Positions 8,380 through 15,063 of a stretch of 35,949 bases of DNA are shown here, one piece after another. Numbering within the stretch: position 1 is the first letter of the stretch; each line of letters begins with the position of its first letter. Source of the stretch: Anaerolineae bacterium (GTDB lineage Bacteria > Chloroflexota > Anaerolineae > 4572-78 > J111); contig JAHDWA010000084.1 in the NCBI GenBank assembly GCA_023382535.1, positions 1 through 35,949 on the forward strand, given 5' to 3'. A program made the translations under genes and the position numbers. Below the pieces are notes generated by a model. The model did no database searches, was not told the DNA's origin, and was given only the letters and a program-made list of their open reading frames with translations.

Positions 8380-9495
8380 TTAATTCCCCAACGCTCGCAG
8401 CACTTCTCGATCAAATGCGGCGGGCAGACTTTCGGCGGCGGAGTAAGGGCCAGGGGTGTAGGCCCGCGAGGTTAAGCCCAATTGGGACAACTCGCAGACG
8501 TGCCAGTCCTGGCGGTTGGTCATATCCCAAAATTCGACCGCTCCGCCGGGATCGAAGCCGGGTTGAGCCATTGCTGCGGGATCAAACAGCCATTCGCAGC
8601 TAATCAGAGTCCGGCCCGCGCTTTGCGGCCACAATAGATGGAACATTACGTAATCGGGGTGCAGGCTGAGCAGCATATTCGGGAAAATGGAGTAGTAATA
8701 GACCCGGCTCAAATCCTCGCCGGAGACTTCACCCAAAGGCAGTCCACAGGTGCGGCCATCCATGGTCAGACTGCCGCCGGCGTGATTGATGTCCATAAAG
8801 CCGCCCAGGTACGGTCCTTCGTAAAGGTCATTCTGGCCGCTCCGATAAGGCGAGAGGGCGGCCAGCGCCGGATGGATCAACGGGCAGTGGTAACATTCTG
8901 AATAATTCTCGACCAGCAGCTTCCAGTTGGCGGCGACATCGTACTCGATGCGACGGGCTGAACGCAGTGAAGCAATCTGCCAGCGGCTGAATTTGCCCAT
9001 AAGCGGAGCAAACGCCTGCTCAAACGGTTCCGGCTGGCGAGAGAGGTTGACAAACAAAAAGCCCTCCCAGGTATCAACTGCGGCGGTATAGAGCGGATAT
9101 TGCCCTTTATCAAAACCTTCCACTTCATTCATATGGGGTGCGCCAATCAACCGGCCATCCAGGCCGTACGTCCAGGCGTGATAAGGGCATTGAATGGATT
9201 GGGGAAAATGGCCGCTGCTCGTCGTGCACATGCGCGTCCCCCGGTGCCGGCAGACGTTGTAAAAGCCGCGCACCCGGCCATCTTGCCCCCGGACGATGAT
9301 CAGGCTCTCCGGTCCAACCGCCTGAAGAAAATAATCTCCCGGCTTGGGTATCTGCTCCTCGCGCCCAACACACAGCCAGCGTTCAAAAAAGATGCGTTCC
9401 AGTTCTGTCCGAAAGACATCCTCCGCCGTGTAGTAACGTCCCGGCAGTGTGCTGGCGCCCTTGACAGACGTCGAAAATTGATCCACCATGACCAT
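8380..9495 (-). CDS. Rieske non-haem iron oxygenase alpha subunit, GbcA/CntA (quaternary amine) type
   Basis: 371 aa, the size of CntA/GbcA proteins. The Rieske centre is Cys82-x-His84 and Cys103-x2-His106. The mononuclear iron site is NYSECYHCPLIHP with His203 and His208, and an Asp around residue 330 (RQDWHVCE). Glu200, three residues before the first His, matches the bridging Glu characteristic of carnitine and glycine-betaine oxygenases; classical aromatic dioxygenases have Asp there. The likely reaction is O2-dependent N-demethylation or cleavage of a quaternary amine, with a separate reductase that is not in this window. A strong GGAGGAGG lies before the ATG. It is divergent from an IclR regulator. 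An aromatic substrate remains possible. Confidence 0.82.
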   Translation of the reverse strand: MVMVDQFSTSVKGASTLPGRYYTAEDVFRTELERIFFERWLCVGREEQIPKPGDYFLQAVGPESLIIVRGQDGRVRGFYNVCRHRGTRMCTTSSGHFPQSIQCPYHAWTYGLDGRLIGAPHMNEVEGFDKGQYPLYTAAVDTWEGFLFVNLSRQPEPFEQAFAPLMGKFSRWQIASLRSARRIEYDVAANWKLLVENYSECYHCPLIHPALAALSPYRSGQNDLYEGPYLGGFMDINHAGGSLTMDGRTCGLPLGEVSGEDLSRVYYYSIFPNMLLSLHPDYVMFHLLWPQSAGRTLISCEWLFDPAAMAQPGFDPGGAVEFWDMTNRQDWHVCELSQLGLTSRAYTPGPYSAAESLPAAFDREVLRALGN

Positions 9496-9827
9496 AATGC
9501 CCTCCTCCTTAAGCTGGAAACTCCTTGGAATTCGTAGGAACTGCTGATATAAGTTCCACTGAGTTCTTTAGTTTTAGTATCGGCGATTAGCCCAGATGCC
9601 AATTTTCGGGGGAGTATATCAGGAGTAAGCTAATTTGTCAAAAGATTTGAAATGACGTATCATATAGTGAACCGACCATTAAGATTATTTTAGGCTCAAG
9701 GCGACTGGCACTTGGTTAGCCCTAAGTTTTGCTGTTCTCACTTTCTGGCCAAAGGAGAAAAGTGCCAGTCACCTGGGTAGTAACTTATTTTTGTGCACTT
9801 TGTAATATTGCTGTAGATATTGAAGTT
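9496..9827. promoter_or_regulatory. Divergent Rieske-IclR control region
   Basis: A 332-nt non-coding stretch. Near the Rieske start it has the inverted repeat GGAACT-n9-AGTTCC (9537-9557), reminiscent of palindromic IclR-family operators but unproven. The middle (9590-9690) is AT-rich without a clear promoter match. A long inverted repeat at 9699-9774 is listed separately. Confidence 0.4.
9699..9774. repeat. Long-armed inverted repeat AGGYGACTGGCACTT
   Basis: The left arm (9699-9713) and right arm (9760-9774) match at 14 of 15 positions and are separated by 46 nt. It is located 53 nt before the IclR start codon. An in-frame upstream extension of the IclR gene would have to translate the right arm, one reason to reject the longer start. 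Confidence 0.75.
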
Positions 9828-10610
9828 ATGCTGAAGATGCAGGTCAACGAGCCTTATCCCGGAACCCAGGCGGTTATGCGTGCCATTGCCTTGCTTAAAG
9901 CTTTTACCGACGACCAACCCCAGTTGGGTCTGGCCGAACTGGCTAAAATAGTGGGCCTGAACAAAACAACCACCTACCGGCTGCTGACTGCCCTCGAAAA
10001 TCAAGGCCTCATCGCCCGCAACCCGGCCAACGATACCTACCGGCTGGGGCCGGAGGTCATTGCGCTGGGCGGGCGGGCGCTGCGAGCGAGTGATTTGCGT
10101 TCGGTCAGCCGGGCGGAACTGGAAGGATTGGCCCGCATCACTGGCGAAACAGCCACCCTGGAAGCGCTGCTGGGGCTGGAAGTGCTGGTGCTGGATGAGG
10201 TATCGGGGGCCTATCTCATTGGGGCAACCCACTACATCGGGGCGCGCTGGCCGGCTCACGCTACCTCGACCGGCAAGGTGCTCCTGGCCTTTTTGCCGGA
10301 GGCGGAGCTGGCTGTGCGGCTGCAACAACCTCTGGCGCAGGTGACCCCCCAGACGATCACGGCGCCGGAAGCTTTAAGCCAGGCCCTGGCGCAGGTTCGA
10401 GAACAGGATTACGCCATCGCTATTGAAGAATTGGAAACCGGCTTCTCGGCCATTGCCGCGCCAGTGCGCAACCACGATAGCCAGGTGATCGCTGCCCTCA
10501 GCCTCAACGGTCCCAGCGCCCGCCTGACTTCGCACCGGTTGGCCGAGTTAGCCGCGCCCATCACAGCAGCAGCGGGGCGAATATCAGCCCAGCTTGGCTA
10601 TCGCACCTGA
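9828..10610 (+). CDS. IclR-family transcriptional regulator
   Basis: 260 aa from the ATG at 9828, typical for the family. The N-terminal winged HTH (LGLAELAKIVGLNKTTTYRL, residues about 28-75) is followed by an IclR effector-binding GAF-like domain (about 95-255) with the usual ARWPAHATSTGKVLLAF and GFSAIAAPVRN segments. The family mostly controls catabolic operons. It is divergent from the Rieske gene and 11 nt upstream of the SGNH gene, so it probably regulates one or both. The start is chosen by family length; its ribosome site is weak (GAAG), and a longer start at 9729 would cross a repeat. Confidence 0.88.
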   Translation: MLKMQVNEPYPGTQAVMRAIALLKAFTDDQPQLGLAELAKIVGLNKTTTYRLLTALENQGLIARNPANDTYRLGPEVIALGGRALRASDLRSVSRAELEGLARITGETATLEALLGLEVLVLDEVSGAYLIGATHYIGARWPAHATSTGKVLLAFLPEAELAVRLQQPLAQVTPQTITAPEALSQALAQVREQDYAIAIEELETGFSAIAAPVRNHDSQVIAALSLNGPSARLTSHRLAELAAPITAAAGRISAQLGYRT

Positions 10611-10621
10611 GGGGAGGGGGT

Positions 10622-11728
10622 GTGACCAAACTGACTAAATTGAGCCGGGGTGTAGTCCTGGTTGTTTTCAACGTCGTTGCAGTAGTTCTGTTGGTAGCGC
10701 TGGGTGAGGGGCTGGCCAGCCTGGCCTTATTTCTCCAAACCCTGCCTACTACCCTGCCCCTGGCCGAGAGACGGCACACCCAATATGATGAACTTTTGGG
10801 CTGGATAAACATTCCAAACCTGTATATCGAAGACATGTACGGCCCCGGCGTTTATTTGCAGACCAACGGGCAGGCTTTTCGCAACGCTGAAGATTTTACC
10901 CTGGAGGTGCCCTTTGGTAAGGTTAGAATCATCTGTTCGGGTGACTCCTTTACCTTTGGCTATGGGGTTAACAACGATCAGGCCTGGTGCCAGCGCCTGG
11001 CGGCTAAAGATAACCGCCTGGAAACCGTTAATATGGGCCAGGGGGGATATGGCGTGGATCAAGCCTATCTGTGGTACAAACGCGACGGCCAAAAGCTGGA
11101 GCATGATATTCAATTATTTGCTTTTATTACCACTGATTTCAGGCGCATGGAACGGCCTGACTTCAATGGCTACGGTAAACCGCTGCTGGCCCTGGAAAAC
11201 GAGACCTTGACCGTTACGAATGTACCGGTACCCCGGCGTTCTTTCTGGATGCCCTGGCTGACTCAGCACCGGGAGGCGATTAACGAGTTGAAATCGGTCC
11301 AACTGATGCGGCAGCTATTTTTTGACGAGGCGGCGGCCGATGAGCTAACCAAGGCGGCGCAAGGATCAGCCGAATCGGTGGCCTGGAAAATTCTGGAAGA
11401 TTTGGCCCGCCTCAATCAGGCCAGGCAAAGCACCCTGGTGTTGGTCTACCTGCCCGGTCAAGATTTCACCGACAAAGATTTAACGAAGTGGCGCAAACTG
11501 GTGCGGACGGCGGCGGAACAGCAGGACATTCTATTCCTTGACCTGGTGGAGGAATTTAAGGATTGGCCGCCGGATGAGCGGGCGACGATGTTCATTGCCA
11601 AAGGCGCGCTCGACTACCAGGGGGCTGCCGGTCATTATACCGCCAAAGGCAACCAGTACGTTGCCGATGTTTTGTACGAGCGGCTGCTGGCCCTGCCGGA
11701 AATTTCACAAAAGCTGGTCCAGCAGTAA
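10622..11728 (+). CDS. Membrane-anchored SGNH/GDSL-like hydrolase
   Basis: 368 aa. An N-terminal hydrophobic anchor (residues about 10-38) precedes an SGNH fold: block I is ICSGDSFTFGYGV with the nucleophile Ser, block II is NMGQGGYGVDQ with Gly, and the C-terminal GHYTAKGNQYVADVL supplies His. Such enzymes are esterases or O-deacetylases, often acting on surface glycans outside the cytoplasm. The Asp of the usual D-x-x-H is not obvious. GTG start with a GGGGAGGGGG site directly after the IclR stop, so the two are likely co-transcribed. The substrate is unknown, and its link to the amine-type genes around it is unclear. Confidence 0.78.
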   Translation: MTKLTKLSRGVVLVVFNVVAVVLLVALGEGLASLALFLQTLPTTLPLAERRHTQYDELLGWINIPNLYIEDMYGPGVYLQTNGQAFRNAEDFTLEVPFGKVRIICSGDSFTFGYGVNNDQAWCQRLAAKDNRLETVNMGQGGYGVDQAYLWYKRDGQKLEHDIQLFAFITTDFRRMERPDFNGYGKPLLALENETLTVTNVPVPRRSFWMPWLTQHREAINELKSVQLMRQLFFDEAAADELTKAAQGSAESVAWKILEDLARLNQARQSTLVLVYLPGQDFTDKDLTKWRKLVRTAAEQQDILFLDLVEEFKDWPPDERATMFIAKGALDYQGAAGHYTAKGNQYVADVLYERLLALPEISQKLVQQ

Positions 11729-11746
11729 ATCATAAATCGTAAATCA
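11726..11746. repeat. 7-bp tandem array (TAAATCR x3)
   Basis: TAAATCA, TAAATCG, TAAATCA at 11726-11746. The first unit contains the stop codon of the SGNH hydrolase gene. It is one of the 7-bp periodic arrays of this window. Confidence 0.7.
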
Positions 11747-11761
11747 AGTGAGGATTTGCCT

Positions 11762-12955
11762 ATGCCTATCCCAACCCCTTTTCACAGCCGGACCTCGGCC
11801 CTTTGCGAGAGCTACGAGTGGCGCAATTGGTCGGGCTACCTGAGCGCCGGCCTGTACGAACCGTCGCACGAGCGAGAGTATTACGCCGTGCGCAACTCGG
11901 CGGCGTTATTTGATGTATCGCCCCTGTTTAAATACGAAATCACCGGTCCCGACGCCGCCCGGCTGGTCAACCGGATCATTACGCGTGACATCAACAAGTG
12001 CGCGGTGGGCCAGGTTTATTACACGCCCTGGTGCGACGAAGCCGGCAAAATCATTGACGACGGCACCGTTTCGCGCCTGGGTGACAACCATTTTCGCATT
12101 ACCTCGGCGGACCCCAGCCTGTTTTGGTTTGGCGACTGCGCTTACGGCATGGACGTTACCCTGACCGATGTCTCGGCGGACCTGGCGGCGTTGGCCCTGC
12201 AAGGCCCCAACGCCCGCAAAATTCTGAAGGAATTTGTCAAGGGGGTGGACCTGGACAGCCTGAAGTATTTCCGGCTGGCCGAGGGCAAGTTCGACCGCCA
12301 CCCGCTGACCATCACCCGTACCGGCTACACCGGCGACCTGGGCTACGAGCTGTGGGTTGCGCCCCGGCATGCCGAGCGGCTGTGGGACATGCTGATGGAC
12401 AAGGGTCACGGCTACGGCATCACCGCCGCCGGGATCATTGCCCTGGATATTGTCAGGGTTGAGGCCGGGCTGCTGCTGATCGAGGTGGATTACATCTCGG
12501 CGCACAAGGCGTTAGTCGAGGCTCAGAAATCTTCGCCCTTCGAGTTGGGGCTGGGCTGGGCCGTTGCCCTGGATAAGGGGGATTTTGTTGGCCGTCGTGC
12601 CCTGCTGGCGGAGAAGAAAAACGGTTCCAAGTGGGCTTTTGTCGGCCTGGATATTGACTGGCCGGCGCTGGAAAAACTGTACGGCGCGGTCGGTTTGACG
12701 CCCCGGCTGGCCGGGCGGACCTCCCGCGTGGCCGTGCCGGTCTACAACAAAAGCGGCAAGCAGATCGGCCAGGCGACCAGCACCACCTTCTCACCCATCC
12801 TCAAGAAGTACATCGCCCTGGCTACGCTCGAAAGCCGGTATGCGGCGCTGGGTACGCCGGTCAATATGGAAGTCACGGTTGAGTACAGCCGCAAACAGGC
12901 CCCGGCGACAGTGGTCAAGCTGCCGTTTTTTGAGCCGGAGCGGAAGAAGGCGTAA
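11762..12955 (+). CDS. GcvT-like aminomethyltransferase / folate-dependent demethylase family protein
   Basis: 397 aa. The GcvT folate-binding domain runs over residues about 30-290 (AARLVNRIITRDINKCAVGQ, YTPWCDEAGKIIDDGTV, ALQGPNARKIL, GYTGDLGYELWV), followed by the C-terminal barrel domain. IIDDG keeps the Asp that matters in T-protein. DMSP demethylase and sarcosine or dimethylglycine dehydrogenase modules use the same fold to move a one-carbon unit to tetrahydrofolate. No gcvP or gcvH is nearby, and two flavoproteins follow, so a specialised demethylase of a small amine is more likely than the glycine cleavage system. The ATG at 11762 is preferred: GAGG lies 8 nt upstream. Confidence 0.82.
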   Translation: MPIPTPFHSRTSALCESYEWRNWSGYLSAGLYEPSHEREYYAVRNSAALFDVSPLFKYEITGPDAARLVNRIITRDINKCAVGQVYYTPWCDEAGKIIDDGTVSRLGDNHFRITSADPSLFWFGDCAYGMDVTLTDVSADLAALALQGPNARKILKEFVKGVDLDSLKYFRLAEGKFDRHPLTITRTGYTGDLGYELWVAPRHAERLWDMLMDKGHGYGITAAGIIALDIVRVEAGLLLIEVDYISAHKALVEAQKSSPFELGLGWAVALDKGDFVGRRALLAEKKNGSKWAFVGLDIDWPALEKLYGAVGLTPRLAGRTSRVAVPVYNKSGKQIGQATSTTFSPILKKYIALATLESRYAALGTPVNMEVTVEYSRKQAPATVVKLPFFEPERKKA

Positions 12956-12960
12956 AAGTG

Positions 12961-12992
12961 GCAGGGGAGCAGAGGTGCGGGGGAGCAGGGGA
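12961..12992. repeat. 8-bp periodic array (GCAGGGGA), forward
   Basis: Four octads GCAGGGGA, GCAGAGGT, GCGGGGGA, GCAGGGGA. The last also supplies a purine-rich ribosome site for the ATG at 12998. An array of the same class lies in opposite orientation at 13424-13455, on the other side of the four-helix-bundle gene. Confidence 0.8.
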
Positions 12993-12997
12993 GAACT

Positions 12998-13398
12998 ATG
13001 GACAAGAAGCCAATACGAAGTCATCGAGAGTTGGAAGTGTACCAGATGGCTTTTGAGGCGGCCATGAGAATTTTTGAGTTGACCAAAAGCTTTCCGGCAG
13101 AGGAACGATATTCGTTAACTGATCAATTCGTCGCTCCTCTCGCTCTGTCTGTGCTAACCTGACTGAAGCTTGGCGGAAGCGTCGCTATGAGGGTGCATTT
13201 TTGATCAAACTGAGTGATGCTGAGGCTGAGGCAGCCGAGACACAAACCTGGCTGGAGTTCGCGGTCAAATGTAATTACTTGACGTCCGAAACGGGCCGTG
13301 AATTATATCAGCTTTATGACCAAATTTTAGGCAAGCTGGTGAATATGATCAATCATCCAACTCCTTGGTTGATGGCAAACAGGACCGCAAAACAGTAA
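12998..13398 (+). pseudogene. Four-helix-bundle (23S rRNA intervening-sequence / S23 family) gene with a one-base frameshift
   Basis: The first frame starts at ATG 12998 (SHRELEVYQMAFEAAMRIFE) and stops at 13162. The second frame, from about 13126, gives RRSSRSVCANLTEAWRKRRY and continues to the stop at 13396-13398. Joined, they make the familiar product of about 133 aa (ending NRTAKQ), so one base appears lost near 13124-13127. The family is a small helical bundle first described from insertions in 23S rRNA genes; its role is unclear and it may bind nucleic acid. Here it interrupts the gap between the GcvT-like and flavoprotein genes and is bracketed by opposite-facing octad arrays. A sequencing error could also explain the frameshift. 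Confidence 0.85.
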
Positions 13399-13423
13399 GG
13401 TTTAGGTGAACGGGAGCAAGTTT

Positions 13424-13455
13424 CTCCCCCGCCCCCCTGCTCCTCCGCTCCCCTG
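13424..13455. repeat. 8-bp periodic array (CTCCCCTG), reverse orientation
   Basis: Four octads CTCCCCCG, CCCCCCTG, CTCCTCCG, CTCCCCTG, the reverse-strand form of the 12961-12992 class. It ends 24 nt before the next gene start. Confidence 0.8.
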
Positions 13456-13479
13456 CACCCTATAGAAAGGATACGCTGA

Positions 13480-15060
13480 ATGGCACAAAAATACGATGCA
13501 ATTATTATCGGTGGGGGCCACAACGGCCTGGTCAACGCCGCGTACCTGGCGAAAGCCGGGAAAAAAGTGGCCGTGCTGGAACGCCGCCACCTGGTCGGCG
13601 GGGCGACGGTGACGGAAGAGGTTTTCCCAGGCTTCAAATTTTCGGTCTTTTCGTACGTGGTCAGCATTTTGCGGCCCGAAATCATCCGCGATTTGAACCT
13701 GCCCCGGCACGGCCTGACCATCCTGCCCCTGGAAAGCACGCTGACGCCGCTGCCCAACGGCGACTACCTTTATCGTGACGGCGACCATTTCCGCACTTTG
13801 CGCGACATTGCCCGCCACTCTCCCCGCGACGCCGCCGCCTACGACGATTATGCCCGCTGGATGTACCACATGGCCAAAGCGGTCAAATACATGCTGGGTG
13901 TCATCCCGCCCGACCCGACCAAGCTGAACCCGCAGGACCTGGGCGGGCTGGCGGCGCTGGGCAAGCACTTCCTGAGCCTGGGGCCGGAGCAGCTCTACAT
14001 GCTCGGCAAGCTGATGACGATGAGTTCCGCCGATTTTCTGGAGGAGTGGTTTGAAAGCGACCCGCTCAAGGCGACCATGTCGGCCAGCGGCATTATCGGC
14101 ACGTACCTGGGGCCGCGCTCGCCGGGCACGGCTTACGTATTGCTGCACCATTACATGGGGGAGATAGACGGCGCCTTCCGGGCCTGGGGCTTTCAAAAAG
14201 GCGGCACCGGGGCCATCGCCGAAACGATTGCCAGCGCGGCCCGCTCCCTGGGCGTCGAAATCCGGCTCAACGCGCCGGTAAGCCAGGTGGTCATCAAAAA
14301 TGGCCGGGCCGGCGGCGTTGTTCTGCAAAACGGCGATGAGTTGGAGGCCAGGTATATCGTTTCCAGCCTTGACCCCAAGCGCACTTTCCTCGACCTGGTT
14401 GAGCCGGGGCATCTGCCGGAGGAGCAGTTAGATTACATCCGCAAATTCAACATTCGCGGCTCGTCGGGCAAGGTCAACCTGGCTCTCGACGCTGCGCCCA
14501 ACCTGGCCTGCATGCCCGGCGAGGGGCCGCACCTGCGCGGAGCTATCTCCATTAGTCCCAGCATTGATTACCTGGAAAAAGCCTACGATGACGCCAAATA
14601 CGGCAACTTCTCGCAAAAGCCGTACGTGGATATGATCATTCCTTCGATGATTGACCCAGATATGGCTCCGCCCGGCAAGCATGTCATGTCCTGCTTTGTG
14701 CAGTACGCGCCGTACAAGCTGCGCGAGGGGACGTGGGAAGAAAAGCGGGAAGCCTTCGGCGATGCGGTAATCGAGACGCTGTCGGAGTATATCCCCAATC
14801 TGAAGGACATCATCCTCTACCGCCAGGTGATGACGCCCTGGGACATCGAGCAGGTGACCGGCCTGTCGCAGGGCAACATCTTCCAGGGCGAGTTGAGCCT
14901 GTCGCAGCTCTTTTTCCTGCGCCCGGCCCCCGGACTGGCCCAGTACCGCACCCCGATCAAGGGCTACTGGCAGTGCGGCTCCGGCACCCATCCCGGCGGC
15001 GGCATCACCGGTGCGCCGGGTCGGTTGGCGGCGCTGGAGATATTGAAGGAGTGGAAATAA
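13480..15060 (+). CDS. PYROXD2-like FAD-dependent oxidoreductase (first of tandem pair)
   Basis: 526 aa. The N-terminal Rossmann FAD motif is DAIIIGGGHNGLVNAAYLAK and acidic Glu38 ends the second strand (VLERR). The C-terminal FAD motif CGSGTHPGGGITGAPGR is typical of the PYROXD2/phytoene-desaturase-like amine-oxidase superfamily. There are no carotenoid genes nearby, and the GcvT-like and Rieske neighbours favour oxidation of an amine or related small molecule. AAAGGA lies upstream of the ATG. It is followed after 3 nt by a close paralogue, so the two are surely one operon and perhaps a heteromer. The reaction is not known. Confidence 0.83.
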   Translation: MAQKYDAIIIGGGHNGLVNAAYLAKAGKKVAVLERRHLVGGATVTEEVFPGFKFSVFSYVVSILRPEIIRDLNLPRHGLTILPLESTLTPLPNGDYLYRDGDHFRTLRDIARHSPRDAAAYDDYARWMYHMAKAVKYMLGVIPPDPTKLNPQDLGGLAALGKHFLSLGPEQLYMLGKLMTMSSADFLEEWFESDPLKATMSASGIIGTYLGPRSPGTAYVLLHHYMGEIDGAFRAWGFQKGGTGAIAETIASAARSLGVEIRLNAPVSQVVIKNGRAGGVVLQNGDELEARYIVSSLDPKRTFLDLVEPGHLPEEQLDYIRKFNIRGSSGKVNLALDAAPNLACMPGEGPHLRGAISISPSIDYLEKAYDDAKYGNFSQKPYVDMIIPSMIDPDMAPPGKHVMSCFVQYAPYKLREGTWEEKREAFGDAVIETLSEYIPNLKDIILYRQVMTPWDIEQVTGLSQGNIFQGELSLSQLFFLRPAPGLAQYRTPIKGYWQCGSGTHPGGGITGAPGRLAALEILKEWK

Positions 15061-15063
15061 GCG

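Noticed and set aside
9729..9827. Longer N-terminus for the IclR regulator
   Set aside because: It would translate one arm of the inverted repeat and exceed the family length; the ATG at 9828 fits.
11762..12955. Glycine cleavage system T-protein
   Set aside because: No gcvH or gcvP is nearby and the neighbours are flavoproteins, so a specialised demethylase-type relative is more likely.
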